A DNA stretch of 64,000 nucleotides from Aquicella lusitana. Its GTDB lineage: Bacteria > Pseudomonadota > Gammaproteobacteria > DSM-16500. The notes beneath the pieces are model-generated. The model ran no database searches. It was not told where the DNA came from and worked only from the letters and a program-made list of their open reading frames with translations. Position numbers and translations under genes: made by a program. Location: assembly GCF_902459475.1 (NCBI RefSeq), contig NZ_LR699114.1, positions 1,240,001-1,304,000 on the forward strand, written 5' to 3'. Below, one piece after another: positions 29,513 through 37,326 of the stretch. How positions within the stretch are numbered: position 1 is the stretch's first letter; each line of letters begins with the position of its first letter.

Positions 29513-29549
29513 AGCGGCAGAGTGATGATTAGTTTTCACTCTGCCCGCT
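29513..29549. terminator. Possible bidirectional terminator after acnA
   Basis: Stem GGCAGAGTG (29516-29524) / CACTCTGCC (29537-29545) lies between the convergent acnA and the Lys-rich gene. T-tracts are weak in both directions (CTCTCTC on plus, GCTTTTCG on minus). Confidence 0.45.
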
Positions 29550-29567
29550 CTCTCAATCAAGGGATAT

Positions 29568-29981
29568 TTATTTAAAGAAACCCAAAAATCGATCCCATGC
29601 AGACCGGAAAAATCCTTTATCTTCCCAGCCACGTTTTTCACCTTCAGACCATCCTGGCGGCACTTTGTCTTTTTTAGCCAAGCCGGGCGGTTGGCCTTTG
29701 TTTTTCAGGCCTGGAGGAGCATCGGTTGGAAGAAGAGGATCTCTTGAGATCACTTTTTCGCGCTTACTTTTATTACTTTTTACGGGCATTTTATCTTTCT
29801 TTTGCACTACGACTATTTTCTTGCTATTTTTCTTTTGCCCTACAACTACTTGTTTATTTTCTTTCTTTTGCACCACAACTACTTTCTTGGTGTGAGCTTT
29901 ATCTTTATCTGCTGGGGGTTTTGCTACGACAATTGGTGATATAAATAAGGATAAGACTACCAAGGCAATAAGCTTTTTCAT
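29568..29981 (-). CDS. Exported Lys-rich protein with 11-residue repeats
   Basis: A 137-residue protein with a signal peptide (MKKLIALVVLSLFISPIVVA). It has three tandem 11-residue repeats of the type KKVVVVQKKEN (residues 32-64, encoded by 33-nt DNA repeats at 29790-29888). The C-terminal tail has two PPGL/PPGW motifs (DAPPGLKNKGQPPGLAKKDK, VPPGWSEGEKRGW). Similar PPGLxKK-PPGW tails occur in small periplasmic proteins of the RcnB/CigR type, but I would not assign the family. The ATG at 29981 follows GGAGAAGG; a Met 12 nt upstream is less likely. The strongly basic mature region may bind an anionic surface polymer. Confidence 0.8.
   Translation of the reverse strand: MKKLIALVVLSLFISPIVVAKPPADKDKAHTKKVVVVQKKENKQVVVGQKKNSKKIVVVQKKDKMPVKSNKSKREKVISRDPLLPTDAPPGLKNKGQPPGLAKKDKVPPGWSEGEKRGWEDKGFFRSAWDRFLGFFK
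29790..29888 (-). repeat. Three 33-nt tandem repeats inside the Lys-rich gene
   Basis: In-frame repeats encode KKVVVVQKKEN, KQVVVGQKKNS and KKIVVVQKKDK. Copy number could vary between strains by slippage or recombination. Confidence 0.75.
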
Positions 29982-30302
29982 GGCCTTCTCCATTGCAAAT
30001 AACTTCCTATTTCAATTGTAATACGATCCGAAACTTACTGCTATCTAGCCGACTTTTTTACAAAAAACATCCAACCATAGAATTCAATAACTTCTTGATT
30101 TCAAAATAAATAAGTTAAGAGCGAATCCTTAATCCAGAGTCGCATTTAAATTTTCCTTTCTTCAGTTTGTTTGACGAAATAAATCATGAAAGGTAAAATA
30201 ATAAACAAATTATTAAAATTGTTTACTTAAAATCCCATTTAAGTAAGTTCTTCCATCTCTAAAAATAACTATGCTTTTATCTAACAAACGAGGCAAAAAC
30301 CA
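29982..30302. other. AT-rich intergenic region with a 9-bp dyad
   Basis: About 320 bp between divergent genes, very AT-rich. The notable feature is the perfect inverted repeat at 30223-30246 (separate entry). Single TTAA motifs occur, but none are in the 11-nt register of a PmrA box. Nothing else is supported. Confidence 0.4.
30223..30246. promoter_or_regulatory. Operator-like dyad upstream of the 167-aa gene
   Basis: Perfect 9-bp inverted repeat TTACTTAAA / TTTAAGTAA with a 6-nt spacer, centred about 70 nt before the ATG at 30303. The geometry suits a dimeric regulator, but it is AT-rich and the regulator is unknown. Confidence 0.4.
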
Positions 30303-30806
30303 ATGTTCTTCAGAAAAAAAGAAAACTCAACCAGACTTCATATACCTGAGGATTCAATCACACCAGCAGATATTCATAAGTTCTTGATAAGATCAGCCAT
30401 CATTGTTACGCCACATCTTTGGCGAAAATATGAAAGTGTCATACACCCTCTGATTCTGGAAGGCGAGCAGTCTTTTTCTCTTGAATCAATCTGGAAAAGT
30501 TTGAGTAAGACGAAGGAGGAAACGCTTTTCGACAACTTTGTCAATCAAGTTTGTAAACTCAAAGCAAAATTTGATTCTGAAAATGCTAGAAATAATTTAT
30601 CCCTCACTGCTGCAGAACAATATCGCGATGAAGCGGTTGCACTGGCTCGATCATTTTGCGACAGAGCGGAAAAACAAGGAATTAGCAGTCAAATCTTTCC
30701 CCAACTCGAAACGATTGCGGGAAATATCGCTTTAAGAAACGTAGTCAACACTTATTCTGAGACTAAACAATTCAGAAAGGGCTACGGCACAATACAGCAT
30801 ATATAA
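30303..30806 (+). CDS. Hypothetical protein, 167 aa
   Basis: Not recognised. It is a soluble, mostly helical, polar protein (MFFRKKENSTRLHIPEDSIT; ESIWKSLSKTKEETLFDNFV; LTAAEQYRDEAVALARSFCD). It has no signal peptide, membrane helix or known motif. ACGAGGC lies 9 nt before the ATG, and the reading frame has no competing frame of similar quality. It sits alone in an accessory stretch. A secreted effector is possible from context only. Confidence 0.65.
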   Translation: MFFRKKENSTRLHIPEDSITPADIHKFLIRSAIIVTPHLWRKYESVIHPLILEGEQSFSLESIWKSLSKTKEETLFDNFVNQVCKLKAKFDSENARNNLSLTAAEQYRDEAVALARSFCDRAEKQGISSQIFPQLETIAGNIALRNVVNTYSETKQFRKGYGTIQHI

Positions 30807-30892
30807 AATTCCACTTTTCAGTCAGTATAAACCGGAAAATGTCGTCATGTCCGTCCAGGGGCCATGACGACATGTTTCTATACATCGGCAGC

Positions 30893-31339
30893 CTAGATAT
30901 TCTTTTTGAATTGCTTTTCTCGCCCTAAATGAAGTTGTTGATCCCGCTCACTTGAATTGGATGGAGATTGAATAAAACCAAGCGTCAGGATTTTATTTTT
31001 TAATGCCTTTGCAATGACCCTTTTTGCATATATTTTCTTTTCCTTAAGCGTTTCAGCCTCGCTTTTACCAAGTTTTTGTTTAAGCTCTTCAATTTCCGTT
31101 TGCGCTCGAATGTTTTCATCCATCAGCTCATGAGCGATTTTTTCCAGCTCGTTGAACTTTGTCTTAAGCCGCTTGATTTTACTTGCCTGATTCAGGGCAT
31201 TCTGGGAGATTTCGGGGTCTTTTCGTTTGTTAGATTGGTCGTTAACGTCTGTTAAATTTAAAAATTGGTTAATATCAAACTCTGCTTCTTGTGGGGTCTC
31301 CGAATTATTTGTCAAATCAATACGTCCAGATTTCATCAT
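30893..31339 (-). CDS. Small coiled-coil protein with zipper-like helix
   Basis: A 148-residue protein of unknown family. A basic stretch (SNKRKDPEISQ, ASKIKRLKTKF) leads into a long heptad-bearing helix (residues about 57-105: FNELEKIAHELMDENIRAQT, EIEELKQKLG). This resembles the leucine zipper part of eukaryotic bZIP proteins. The basic region, however, does not match the bZIP N-x7-R signature, so DNA binding is not claimed. AAGGAGATGAG precedes the ATG strongly. It follows the membrane protein gene by 25 nt in a cysS-linked cluster. Confidence 0.75.
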   Translation of the reverse strand: MMKSGRIDLTNNSETPQEAEFDINQFLNLTDVNDQSNKRKDPEISQNALNQASKIKRLKTKFNELEKIAHELMDENIRAQTEIEELKQKLGKSEAETLKEKKIYAKRVIAKALKNKILTLGFIQSPSNSSERDQQLHLGREKQFKKNI

Positions 31340-31364
31340 CTCATCTCCTTCATTTTTTGCTTTT

Positions 31365-31964
31365 TTAAAAACTTGTCTTCAGTAAACTGTGCAAAGGCCA
31401 GAATAGAAAAAGCGGTGACCCGATTAATAGAATAGCAAGCCAAAATTGGGGTAAAAGCCAGCGCCAGCCCTGAGTCTGGGGCATAAAAACCCAGTTAATA
31501 TTTTCTTTGGGATCCGTCAGCAAATAAGTCAGGATGATAACGACCCAGAATAATGCGGTTTGATAATAGAACGCACGTACATCGTATCCCCAGTAGATCA
31601 GACATACTATCCAAATCACTGGCATCACGATATGAAAAAGCGAAAGACCGCGCAAAAATGCCGAATAATGTGAGTCGAACATATAATCACTCACACCCAA
31701 CCATTTGCTTCCCCTCAGTAGCTGGTAGCAAAAATCAATCACCCACATAACTTCAAACGGCAGGATACCAATAATAGCCATGCTAACTAGGAGCGGAGAT
31801 TGAAACCAAAGCGCCAAGCAGGTCAGAAACAAACCGATGTCAGATAGCCACAGAAAATTTTGCGGCCCGTAGTGTTTCCAATAAACTGGAACCAACACGG
31901 CCACAAACAACGTCACCAATATTTTTGTTGTAAACAGCAGGCTGATGGGTTCCATGAGCGTCAT
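31365..31964 (-). CDS. Multispanning membrane protein, unknown function
   Basis: A 199-residue protein with about six hydrophobic helices (SLLFTTKILVTLFVAVLVPV, FLWLSDIGLFLTCLALW, LVSMAIIGILPFEVMWVIDF, LSLFHIVMPVIWIVCLIYWG, ALFWVVIILTYLLT, FWLAILLIGSPLFLFWPLH). Conserved-looking charged/aromatic motifs such as KHYGPQNFLW, DPKENINWVF and QGWRWLLPQ lie between them. I cannot name the family. It lies 22 nt downstream of cysS and 25 nt upstream of the coiled-coil gene. GGCGGAAG precedes the ATG at 31964. Confidence 0.8.
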   Translation of the reverse strand: MTLMEPISLLFTTKILVTLFVAVLVPVYWKHYGPQNFLWLSDIGLFLTCLALWFQSPLLVSMAIIGILPFEVMWVIDFCYQLLRGSKWLGVSDYMFDSHYSAFLRGLSLFHIVMPVIWIVCLIYWGYDVRAFYYQTALFWVVIILTYLLTDPKENINWVFMPQTQGWRWLLPQFWLAILLIGSPLFLFWPLHSLLKTSF

Positions 31965-31986
31965 CTTCCGCCCTGCTCTACCAATA

Positions 31987-33363
31987 TCACTTCACATATT
32001 TCCATGTCGTACCGCTAGCACTGTCTTCGATAACAATGGACATTGCAGCTAATTCCTTGCGAATACGATCAGCTTCAGCCCAATTTTTTTCATGACGCGC
32101 CTGATTGCGCGCTGCGATGAGCGCTTCAATTTTAGTGCTGTCGACAGTTGCGCCAGATTTGAAAAAAACTTCCGGATCAGACGTCAGCACACCCAGCACA
32201 TTGCCAAGATAGCGCAAGAGCGCGCCATGCGCAGCAGCGCTATCCTTATCCTTTTCGCGTAAACGCTGAATTTCATGCGCAAGCTCAAATAAGACAGATA
32301 ACGCAACGGGTGTATTAAAATCATCATCCATTGCTTCAATAAATGCGGCTTCAAACGATGTGTTTGCCGCGCGTGCCGCATTCGGCAGAAAACGCAGCGC
32401 CGTATAGAATCGGGCCAGGGCTTGCCGCGATTGGTTTAATGTATCCGGCGTATACACGAGCGGGCTGCGATAATGGCTGGCCATCAACAGATAACGCAGA
32501 ACTTCAGGTTCATGTTCACGCAGCACTTCGCGGATGGTAACGAAATTACCCAGTGATTTGGACATTTTTTCTTTTTCAATTTGTAAAAAGCCGCCGTGTA
32601 TCCAGACATTGGCAAATTTTTTATGTGTAGCCGCCTGAGATTGCGCTATTTCATTTTCGTGATGGGGGAAGATAAGATCGCGCCCGCCGCCGTGTATATC
32701 GAAATGCTCGCCGAGTAGCTCCATTGACATAGCAGAACACTCAATATGCCAACCGGGCCGTCCAGGGCCCCAGGGAGAATCCCAAAAGGGCTCGTTGGGC
32801 TTGGCCAGTTTCCACAAAACAAAATCCAGTGGATCGCGCTTTACTTCCGTTACTTCCACGCGCGCACCGCTTTCAAGCTGCTCTATATTATGATGGGAAA
32901 GGCAACCGTAATCAGCAAAACTTCGCACGTCAAAATACACATCGCCGTTAGCGCCCACATAGGCGTGGCCGTTTGCAATAATTTTTTCGATGAGCGTAAT
33001 CATTTGTGGAATATATTTTGTGGCACGCGGCTCATGATCCGGCTGCGCCAAACCGAGCGCGGCAAAATCTTCATGCATGGCTTGAATAAAACGTTTTGTA
33101 ACCGTGTTCACGTCTTCTTTGGTTTCATTTGCCCGCTTGATAATCTTGTCATCTATATCAGTGATATTGCGGACGTAATTAACTTCATAACCGCGAAAAC
33201 GCAAATAGCGGAGGACCACATCTGCGGAAACATAGGTACGCGCATGACCGATGTGACAATAATCATAAACAGTGACACCACAAACATACATGCCTACCTT
33301 GCCAGGTTGCAGGGGTTTGAATTTTTCTTTTTGGCGTGTCAATGTATTGTAAATTTTTAACAT
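31987..33363 (-). CDS. cysS: Cysteinyl-tRNA synthetase
   Basis: Charges tRNA-Cys. The 458-residue class I synthetase has the zinc ligand cysteine in MYVCGVTVYDYCHIGHARTY, the HIGH motif (HIGH), CSAMSMELLGEHFDIHGGGR, and KMSKSLGN. Start at 33363 is preferred: GGAGTGATAAG precedes this ATG and MLKIYNTLTR is the family N-terminus; an upstream frame to 33426 would overlap gltX. It is 59 nt downstream of gltX. Confidence 0.96.
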   Translation of the reverse strand: MLKIYNTLTRQKEKFKPLQPGKVGMYVCGVTVYDYCHIGHARTYVSADVVLRYLRFRGYEVNYVRNITDIDDKIIKRANETKEDVNTVTKRFIQAMHEDFAALGLAQPDHEPRATKYIPQMITLIEKIIANGHAYVGANGDVYFDVRSFADYGCLSHHNIEQLESGARVEVTEVKRDPLDFVLWKLAKPNEPFWDSPWGPGRPGWHIECSAMSMELLGEHFDIHGGGRDLIFPHHENEIAQSQAATHKKFANVWIHGGFLQIEKEKMSKSLGNFVTIREVLREHEPEVLRYLLMASHYRSPLVYTPDTLNQSRQALARFYTALRFLPNAARAANTSFEAAFIEAMDDDFNTPVALSVLFELAHEIQRLREKDKDSAAAHGALLRYLGNVLGVLTSDPEVFFKSGATVDSTKIEALIAARNQARHEKNWAEADRIRKELAAMSIVIEDSASGTTWKYVK

Positions 33364-33422
33364 CTTATCACTCCGTTTGTTCTTGAGAGTGTTTGAATAA
33401 CGCATGGCGACTTGTCGTGCAC

Positions 33423-34841
33423 TCATTCATTTCCACTGGCATACTGGACTGCGCGCCCAAATCGGTGCTTCATCTTCTCCTTGCCCAAAATGCCGGCGAT
33501 CTGCGCAAGTTCAGGGCCATAACTTTTGCCAGTCAATGCGACACGCAAAGGCATGAAAAGCTTTTTACCGCTTATCCCTAGTGTCTGTTTCATTTCTGCC
33601 AGCAATGGAGCAAGATCAATACCATATTTGTCAACGGCCTGCTCTGCTTCAACAAAAAACTGCTCGCCTGCGTCGCGCAATAGTTTTAATTCTTCCGGCC
33701 CCATCTCAACCTTTTCATGAAAAAATATTTTCGCCCACATTAGCGCATCATGAGGAAAAGCAATATTGGCCTTAATCGTTTCTGCAAATAGTGATTGCAA
33801 GTTTAAGGGTACCTGGCTTGCCACACTTTCACCCAGCCAATGCCATAGTGCAGCTACATCCAGCATTTGTACCGCCATCTTTTGCCAGTACATCAGCTGA
33901 CTTTTATCAAATTTTGCCGGCGAGCGGCTTAATTTTTCCAGATAGAAATGGTTTGCCAATTCATCAAAATCAAGCAATGCCTGCGCATCGCAAGCGTGGC
34001 CTAAACGGGCCAGATAATTCATGACAGCGACAGGTAAAAAACCCTGTTCGCGCATTTCATGCAAGCTAAAACTGCCATGACGTTTAGAGAGTGGCGCGCC
34101 ATCATCACCCACGATCAGGGACAAATGGCCGTAATGCGGTACCTTCAATCCAAGTATATTAAGTAGCAGAATCTGCCGGGGTGTATTTGCCAGATGATCT
34201 TCACCACGCAGCACATGAGAAACCTTCATCTCTGCGTCATCAATGGCATTGCAAAATAAAAAAGGCGCTGTGCCATCGGCGCGCCGCACGATAAAATCAC
34301 CGATATCATCGCTTTTGAATTGCTGCTGCCCTTTTACCACATCTGTAAACTCAATCAGCGTATTAGCTGGCACGGCAAAGCGCCAGGCTGGCTTTTTACC
34401 GGCAGCCAAACGCGATGCCACTTCATCCGGCGATAAGCGCAGGCATGTGCCAGCATAACGTGGCGCCTGTCCCCTTGAGAGTTGAATTTTGCGCGCGAGA
34501 TTGAGTTCCTGATCAGTACAAAAACAAGGATAAATCAGCTTTTTTTCTTCCAATATCCGGTAATATTTTTCATAAATAGGCTGACGCTGTGACTGCCAAT
34601 AAGGGCCGTAATCACCGTCTTTGCCTGGGCCTTCTTGCCAATACACGCCCAGCCATTGCAGATCATTTTCCAGCGCTTCAACGAAGCGCTCCTCTGAACG
34701 AACCGCGTCTGTGTCTTCAATCCGAAGAATAAAAACACCTTCATTTTTTTTTGCGAATAAAGCGCTGAATAACGCCGCGCGTGCATTACCAAGGTGAATC
34801 ATGCCTGTGGGGCTAGGTGAAAAGCGTGTTCTGATATTCAT
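33423..34841 (-). CDS. gltX: Glutamyl-tRNA synthetase
   Basis: Charges tRNA-Glu. The 472-residue class I enzyme has RFSPSPTGMIHLGNARAALF (HIGH equivalent HLGN), LRIEDTD and the KMSKS equivalent LSKRHGS. The C-terminal half is the helical anticodon-binding region typical of bacterial GltX. Genomes in this group can carry two GltX copies; from this window alone I cannot say whether another exists. It stands between pdxJ and cysS on the minus strand. Confidence 0.95.
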   Translation of the reverse strand: MNIRTRFSPSPTGMIHLGNARAALFSALFAKKNEGVFILRIEDTDAVRSEERFVEALENDLQWLGVYWQEGPGKDGDYGPYWQSQRQPIYEKYYRILEEKKLIYPCFCTDQELNLARKIQLSRGQAPRYAGTCLRLSPDEVASRLAAGKKPAWRFAVPANTLIEFTDVVKGQQQFKSDDIGDFIVRRADGTAPFLFCNAIDDAEMKVSHVLRGEDHLANTPRQILLLNILGLKVPHYGHLSLIVGDDGAPLSKRHGSFSLHEMREQGFLPVAVMNYLARLGHACDAQALLDFDELANHFYLEKLSRSPAKFDKSQLMYWQKMAVQMLDVAALWHWLGESVASQVPLNLQSLFAETIKANIAFPHDALMWAKIFFHEKVEMGPEELKLLRDAGEQFFVEAEQAVDKYGIDLAPLLAEMKQTLGISGKKLFMPLRVALTGKSYGPELAQIAGILGKEKMKHRFGRAVQYASGNE

Positions 34842-34908
34842 TTTCTGTCAACTCTACTTGCTCAATTTAATAATGGCAGTCCGTGTTATCGTGCGATGCG
34901 TGCGTCTT

Positions 34909-35655
34909 CTATTTGCTATGTGCGCTCGCTTCCAGCATTAATCGTTTCATTTCGCGGACCGCAGCTTCAAGCCCCATAAACAGGGATCGTGCAATAATAC
35001 CATGGCCAATATTTAATTCATTCACTTGCGGTATGCGCGCAATCGCCTGTACATTCTGATAATTTAGACCATGTCCGGCATTGACAATCAATCCTGCCTC
35101 GTGCGCAAATTGCGCAGCCTTGATGATGCGGTGCAGTTCCTGTTTCTGCTCAAGCTCCGTTTTCGCGTCTGCGTAAGCGCCTGTGTGAATTTCAATGGCG
35201 GGTGCCTCACAGCGGAGCGAGGCTTCAATCTGTTTAATCTCGGGATCAATAAACAGGGACACTTCAATTCCCGCGTGCTTCAAACGTGCGGTGGCTTCTC
35301 GTATTTTGCTCTCTTGAGACAAGACATCAAGGCCGCCTTCGGTCGTCAATTCTTCACGTTTCTCAGGCACCAGGCAGCAATGCTCAGGTTTCAATTTTTC
35401 TGCATAGGCGATCATCGCCTCTGTAACTGCCATTTCGAGATTGAGGCGCGTTAAAAGTACCGATTGAATCAGCGCGACATCACGCTCCTGAATATGGCGA
35501 CGATCTTCGCGCAGATGCACTGTAATGCCATCTGCCCCCCCATTTTCAGCTGCGTAGACGGCTTCAACCGGATCAGGGTAGCGCGTCCGCCTCGCCTGGC
35601 GCAATGTTGCAACATGATCAATATTAACGCCCAATAAAATCGGTGTATCCTTCAT
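34909..35655 (-). CDS. pdxJ: Pyridoxine 5'-phosphate synthase
   Basis: Condenses 1-deoxyxylulose 5-phosphate with 3-amino-2-oxopropyl phosphate in vitamin B6 synthesis. The 248-residue TIM barrel begins [20 protein letters not shown] and has [58 protein letters not shown] and [12 protein letters not shown]. In many gammaproteobacteria it directly follows recO; here a foreign gene and a repeat separate them. Confidence 0.96.
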   Translation of the reverse strand: MKDTPILLGVNIDHVATLRQARRTRYPDPVEAVYAAENGGADGITVHLREDRRHIQERDVALIQSVLLTRLNLEMAVTEAMIAYAEKLKPEHCCLVPEKREELTTEGGLDVLSQESKIREATARLKHAGIEVSLFIDPEIKQIEASLRCEAPAIEIHTGAYADAKTELEQKQELHRIIKAAQFAHEAGLIVNAGHGLNYQNVQAIARIPQVNELNIGHGIIARSLFMGLEAAVREMKRLMLEASAHSK

Positions 35656-35938
35656 GTTTATCCTCTATTCATGACTTGCGTCGTCTGTGCATAGATATAC
35701 TGGCAAACAGACCGTTTTCGTTATCATTAACCTGCTGGCAATTGTACATTAGCCGCTTGTCTGGAAGCTAAAATAATTTTTTATTCTTCTGCCTGCAACC
35801 ATTTGAACTGGTTGCCGTTATACACTATAAACGTTATGCTGATGAGGTCTAGCACTGCTATTCAGACTTTAGAAACGGCAGGACAATGCGCATCGTAACT
35901 AACGGAATAAACTAGAATTTAGCAAAATGGAGGCTGCT

Positions 35939-36325
35939 ATGTCGCGTTTTAATAAAGGACTATTTACTTTTCTTTGTAGTTTATTGTCGCTTGTTATTTA
36001 CACTCATGCTGAAGCACAGACAACCACGCCCACAGCCACTACGCAGGTGGTGGTGGAAAAACCGGTTATTGTCACGGCTGTACCCGCGCCTAAAGAAGTC
36101 ATCGCCACACCCGCCGGCTATATGAATTGCTTCACTGTCATGGCTGGTTGGTATAAAGATGTCTGGGTCGCTGAACACCGCGTTTGCCAGTATGCAGATT
36201 CCACCAGTGGTGTAGCCTGGATTGAGGGTTACTGGATGTGTAACAAATACGATCTTGGCGAAGGCAAGTGTACCAACTGGGAATGGAAGGCTCCACGCTG
36301 GGAAAAAACACTGGCTGTTTATTAA
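35939..36325 (+). CDS. Exported Trp/Tyr-rich protein, 128 aa
   Basis: Unknown family. A signal peptide (FNKGLFTFLCSLLSLVIYTH, cleavage near AEA) precedes a Thr/Pro/Val linker (residues about 26-58). A compact aromatic C-terminal domain follows, with four cysteines (MNCFTVMAGWYKDVW, EHRVCQY, GYWMCNKYDLGEGKC, WEWKAPRW) that could form two disulfides. The ATG at 35939 has GGAGG 6 nt upstream; the earlier in-frame ATG lacks a site. It lies on the opposite strand to the recO-pdxJ cluster and ends in its own terminator, so it looks like an insertion. Confidence 0.78.
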   Translation: MSRFNKGLFTFLCSLLSLVIYTHAEAQTTTPTATTQVVVEKPVIVTAVPAPKEVIATPAGYMNCFTVMAGWYKDVWVAEHRVCQYADSTSGVAWIEGYWMCNKYDLGEGKCTNWEWKAPRWEKTLAVY

Positions 36326-36346
36326 TAAGCTATTGCTCTCTTCCAG

Positions 36347-36379
36347 AAAAGCCCGGTCATTATTACCGGGCTTTTTTTT
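36347..36379 (+). terminator. Intrinsic terminator of the exported 128-aa protein gene
   Basis: 11-bp stem AAAAGCCCGGT / ACCGGGCTTTT with a 7-nt loop, followed by further T residues (8 Ts in total), 21 nt after the stop codon. Confidence 0.93.
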
Positions 36380-36400
36380 GACTATGCCATATTAGCTAGA

Positions 36401-36540
36401 GGACTTTGGCCATTTTACAAAATGCTCGATAATGCTGTCATCCTGAGCAAAGCGAAGGATCTCCCGATATACAAAAGGAGATCTTTCGCTTCGCTCAGGA
36501 TGACCGTTTTGTGAACGCTTTTCAAAAATGGCCAAAGTCC
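36401..36540. mobile_element. MITE-like element, 140 bp
   Basis: Terminal inverted repeats GGACTTTGGCCATTTT (36401-36416) and AAAATGGCCAAAGTCC (36525-36540) bound a nested 28-bp palindrome (arms 36437-36464 and 36477-36504, GTCATCCTGAG / CTCAGGATGAC ends). The flanks show AGA on both sides (36398-36400 and 36541-36543), a possible 3-bp target duplication, though that could be chance. Internal sequence such as ACAAAATGCTCGATAATGCT is shared with the 298-bp repeats near 8641, so they are one family. It has no coding capacity and would need a transposase in trans. Confidence 0.8.
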
Positions 36541-36576
36541 AGATAAATAAACACGTTGAAAATAGCCACACACATG

Positions 36577-37311
36577 CTATTTATCGCTCTCTTCCCCATT
36601 GAGCTGCAGGAAAAGTTTACGACTATGAATGGGGCGCGCACCCAGTAAGGGAGCCAAAATAAAGCGGGTTAGCCGTTTCGCATCCTGCAAGCAACTTTCA
36701 TCTCGCCAATCTTCTCTGGCAATGGCCAACAGATTTTTTCCAGAAAAAATATGTGTCTTTGCCTGTGACGGATTGCCCAGCGTGCTGATAACAAAACCCT
36801 GTTCAGGCACAAAACGGTAATAGTGATCAGGCTGTAGAGCATGTTGAAGCTCAGTGTCTGATTTGGGAAACAATCCATAGCCCAGCTCTTCCAGTAGGGC
36901 TTTTTCGAATGAGCGCAAAACACCTTGTTCCAGTACGCTTGCCTGCAGCATCGCAACTGCTTTTTCATATGCCGTGTACAATACCGGATGGGCATCCCAC
37001 TTCTGCAACAAACACATCAGTAGTTCATTCAGGTAAAAACCGGCAAACAAGCATTCCCCGCGTAGAGAAACCGCGGCGCCGTTTGGTTCAACTTGTGAGA
37101 GCGTCATCAACTCGCCATTCCCTGACCAGGAAACCAGTAAAGGAATAAAAGGCTGCAACAAGCCCTGCGTGGGTGAACGGGCCTTTCGCACACCCCGCGC
37201 CACGACAGTAAGGCGACCATGTTCAGACGTAAATAACTCTACTAGAAAACTGCTTTCTCGATACAAACGACGGTGAAGAACATAAGCGGGCTGAAGTAAA
37301 ACACGCTTCAT
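36577..37311 (-). CDS. recO: DNA repair protein RecO
   Basis: Recombination mediator that with RecR helps load RecA and anneals single strands. The 244-residue protein has the OB-fold start (VLLQPAYVLHRRLYRESSFLV ... TSEHGRLTVVARGVRK) and the helical C-terminal part (ELLMCLLQKWDAHPVLYTAYE). The start at 37311 is the first ATG; a TTG two codons earlier is less likely. It is the last gene of lepA-lepB-rnc-era-recO, 15 nt after era. The zinc-finger cysteines of some RecO proteins are absent. Confidence 0.92.
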   Translation of the reverse strand: MKRVLLQPAYVLHRRLYRESSFLVELFTSEHGRLTVVARGVRKARSPTQGLLQPFIPLLVSWSGNGELMTLSQVEPNGAAVSLRGECLFAGFYLNELLMCLLQKWDAHPVLYTAYEKAVAMLQASVLEQGVLRSFEKALLEELGYGLFPKSDTELQHALQPDHYYRFVPEQGFVISTLGNPSQAKTHIFSGKNLLAIAREDWRDESCLQDAKRLTRFILAPLLGARPIHSRKLFLQLNGEESDK

Positions 37312-37326
37312 AGGCAAACGCCGATC

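Noticed and set aside
30223-30246. Possible PmrA box upstream of the 167-residue gene
   Set aside because: The two TTAA motifs are 12 nt apart rather than 11 and the sequence is better described as an inverted dyad.
32746-33360. 204-codon open frame on the plus strand inside cysS
   Set aside because: It is antisense to a clear cysS with intact motifs, and its translation has no recognisable domain or ribosome-binding site.
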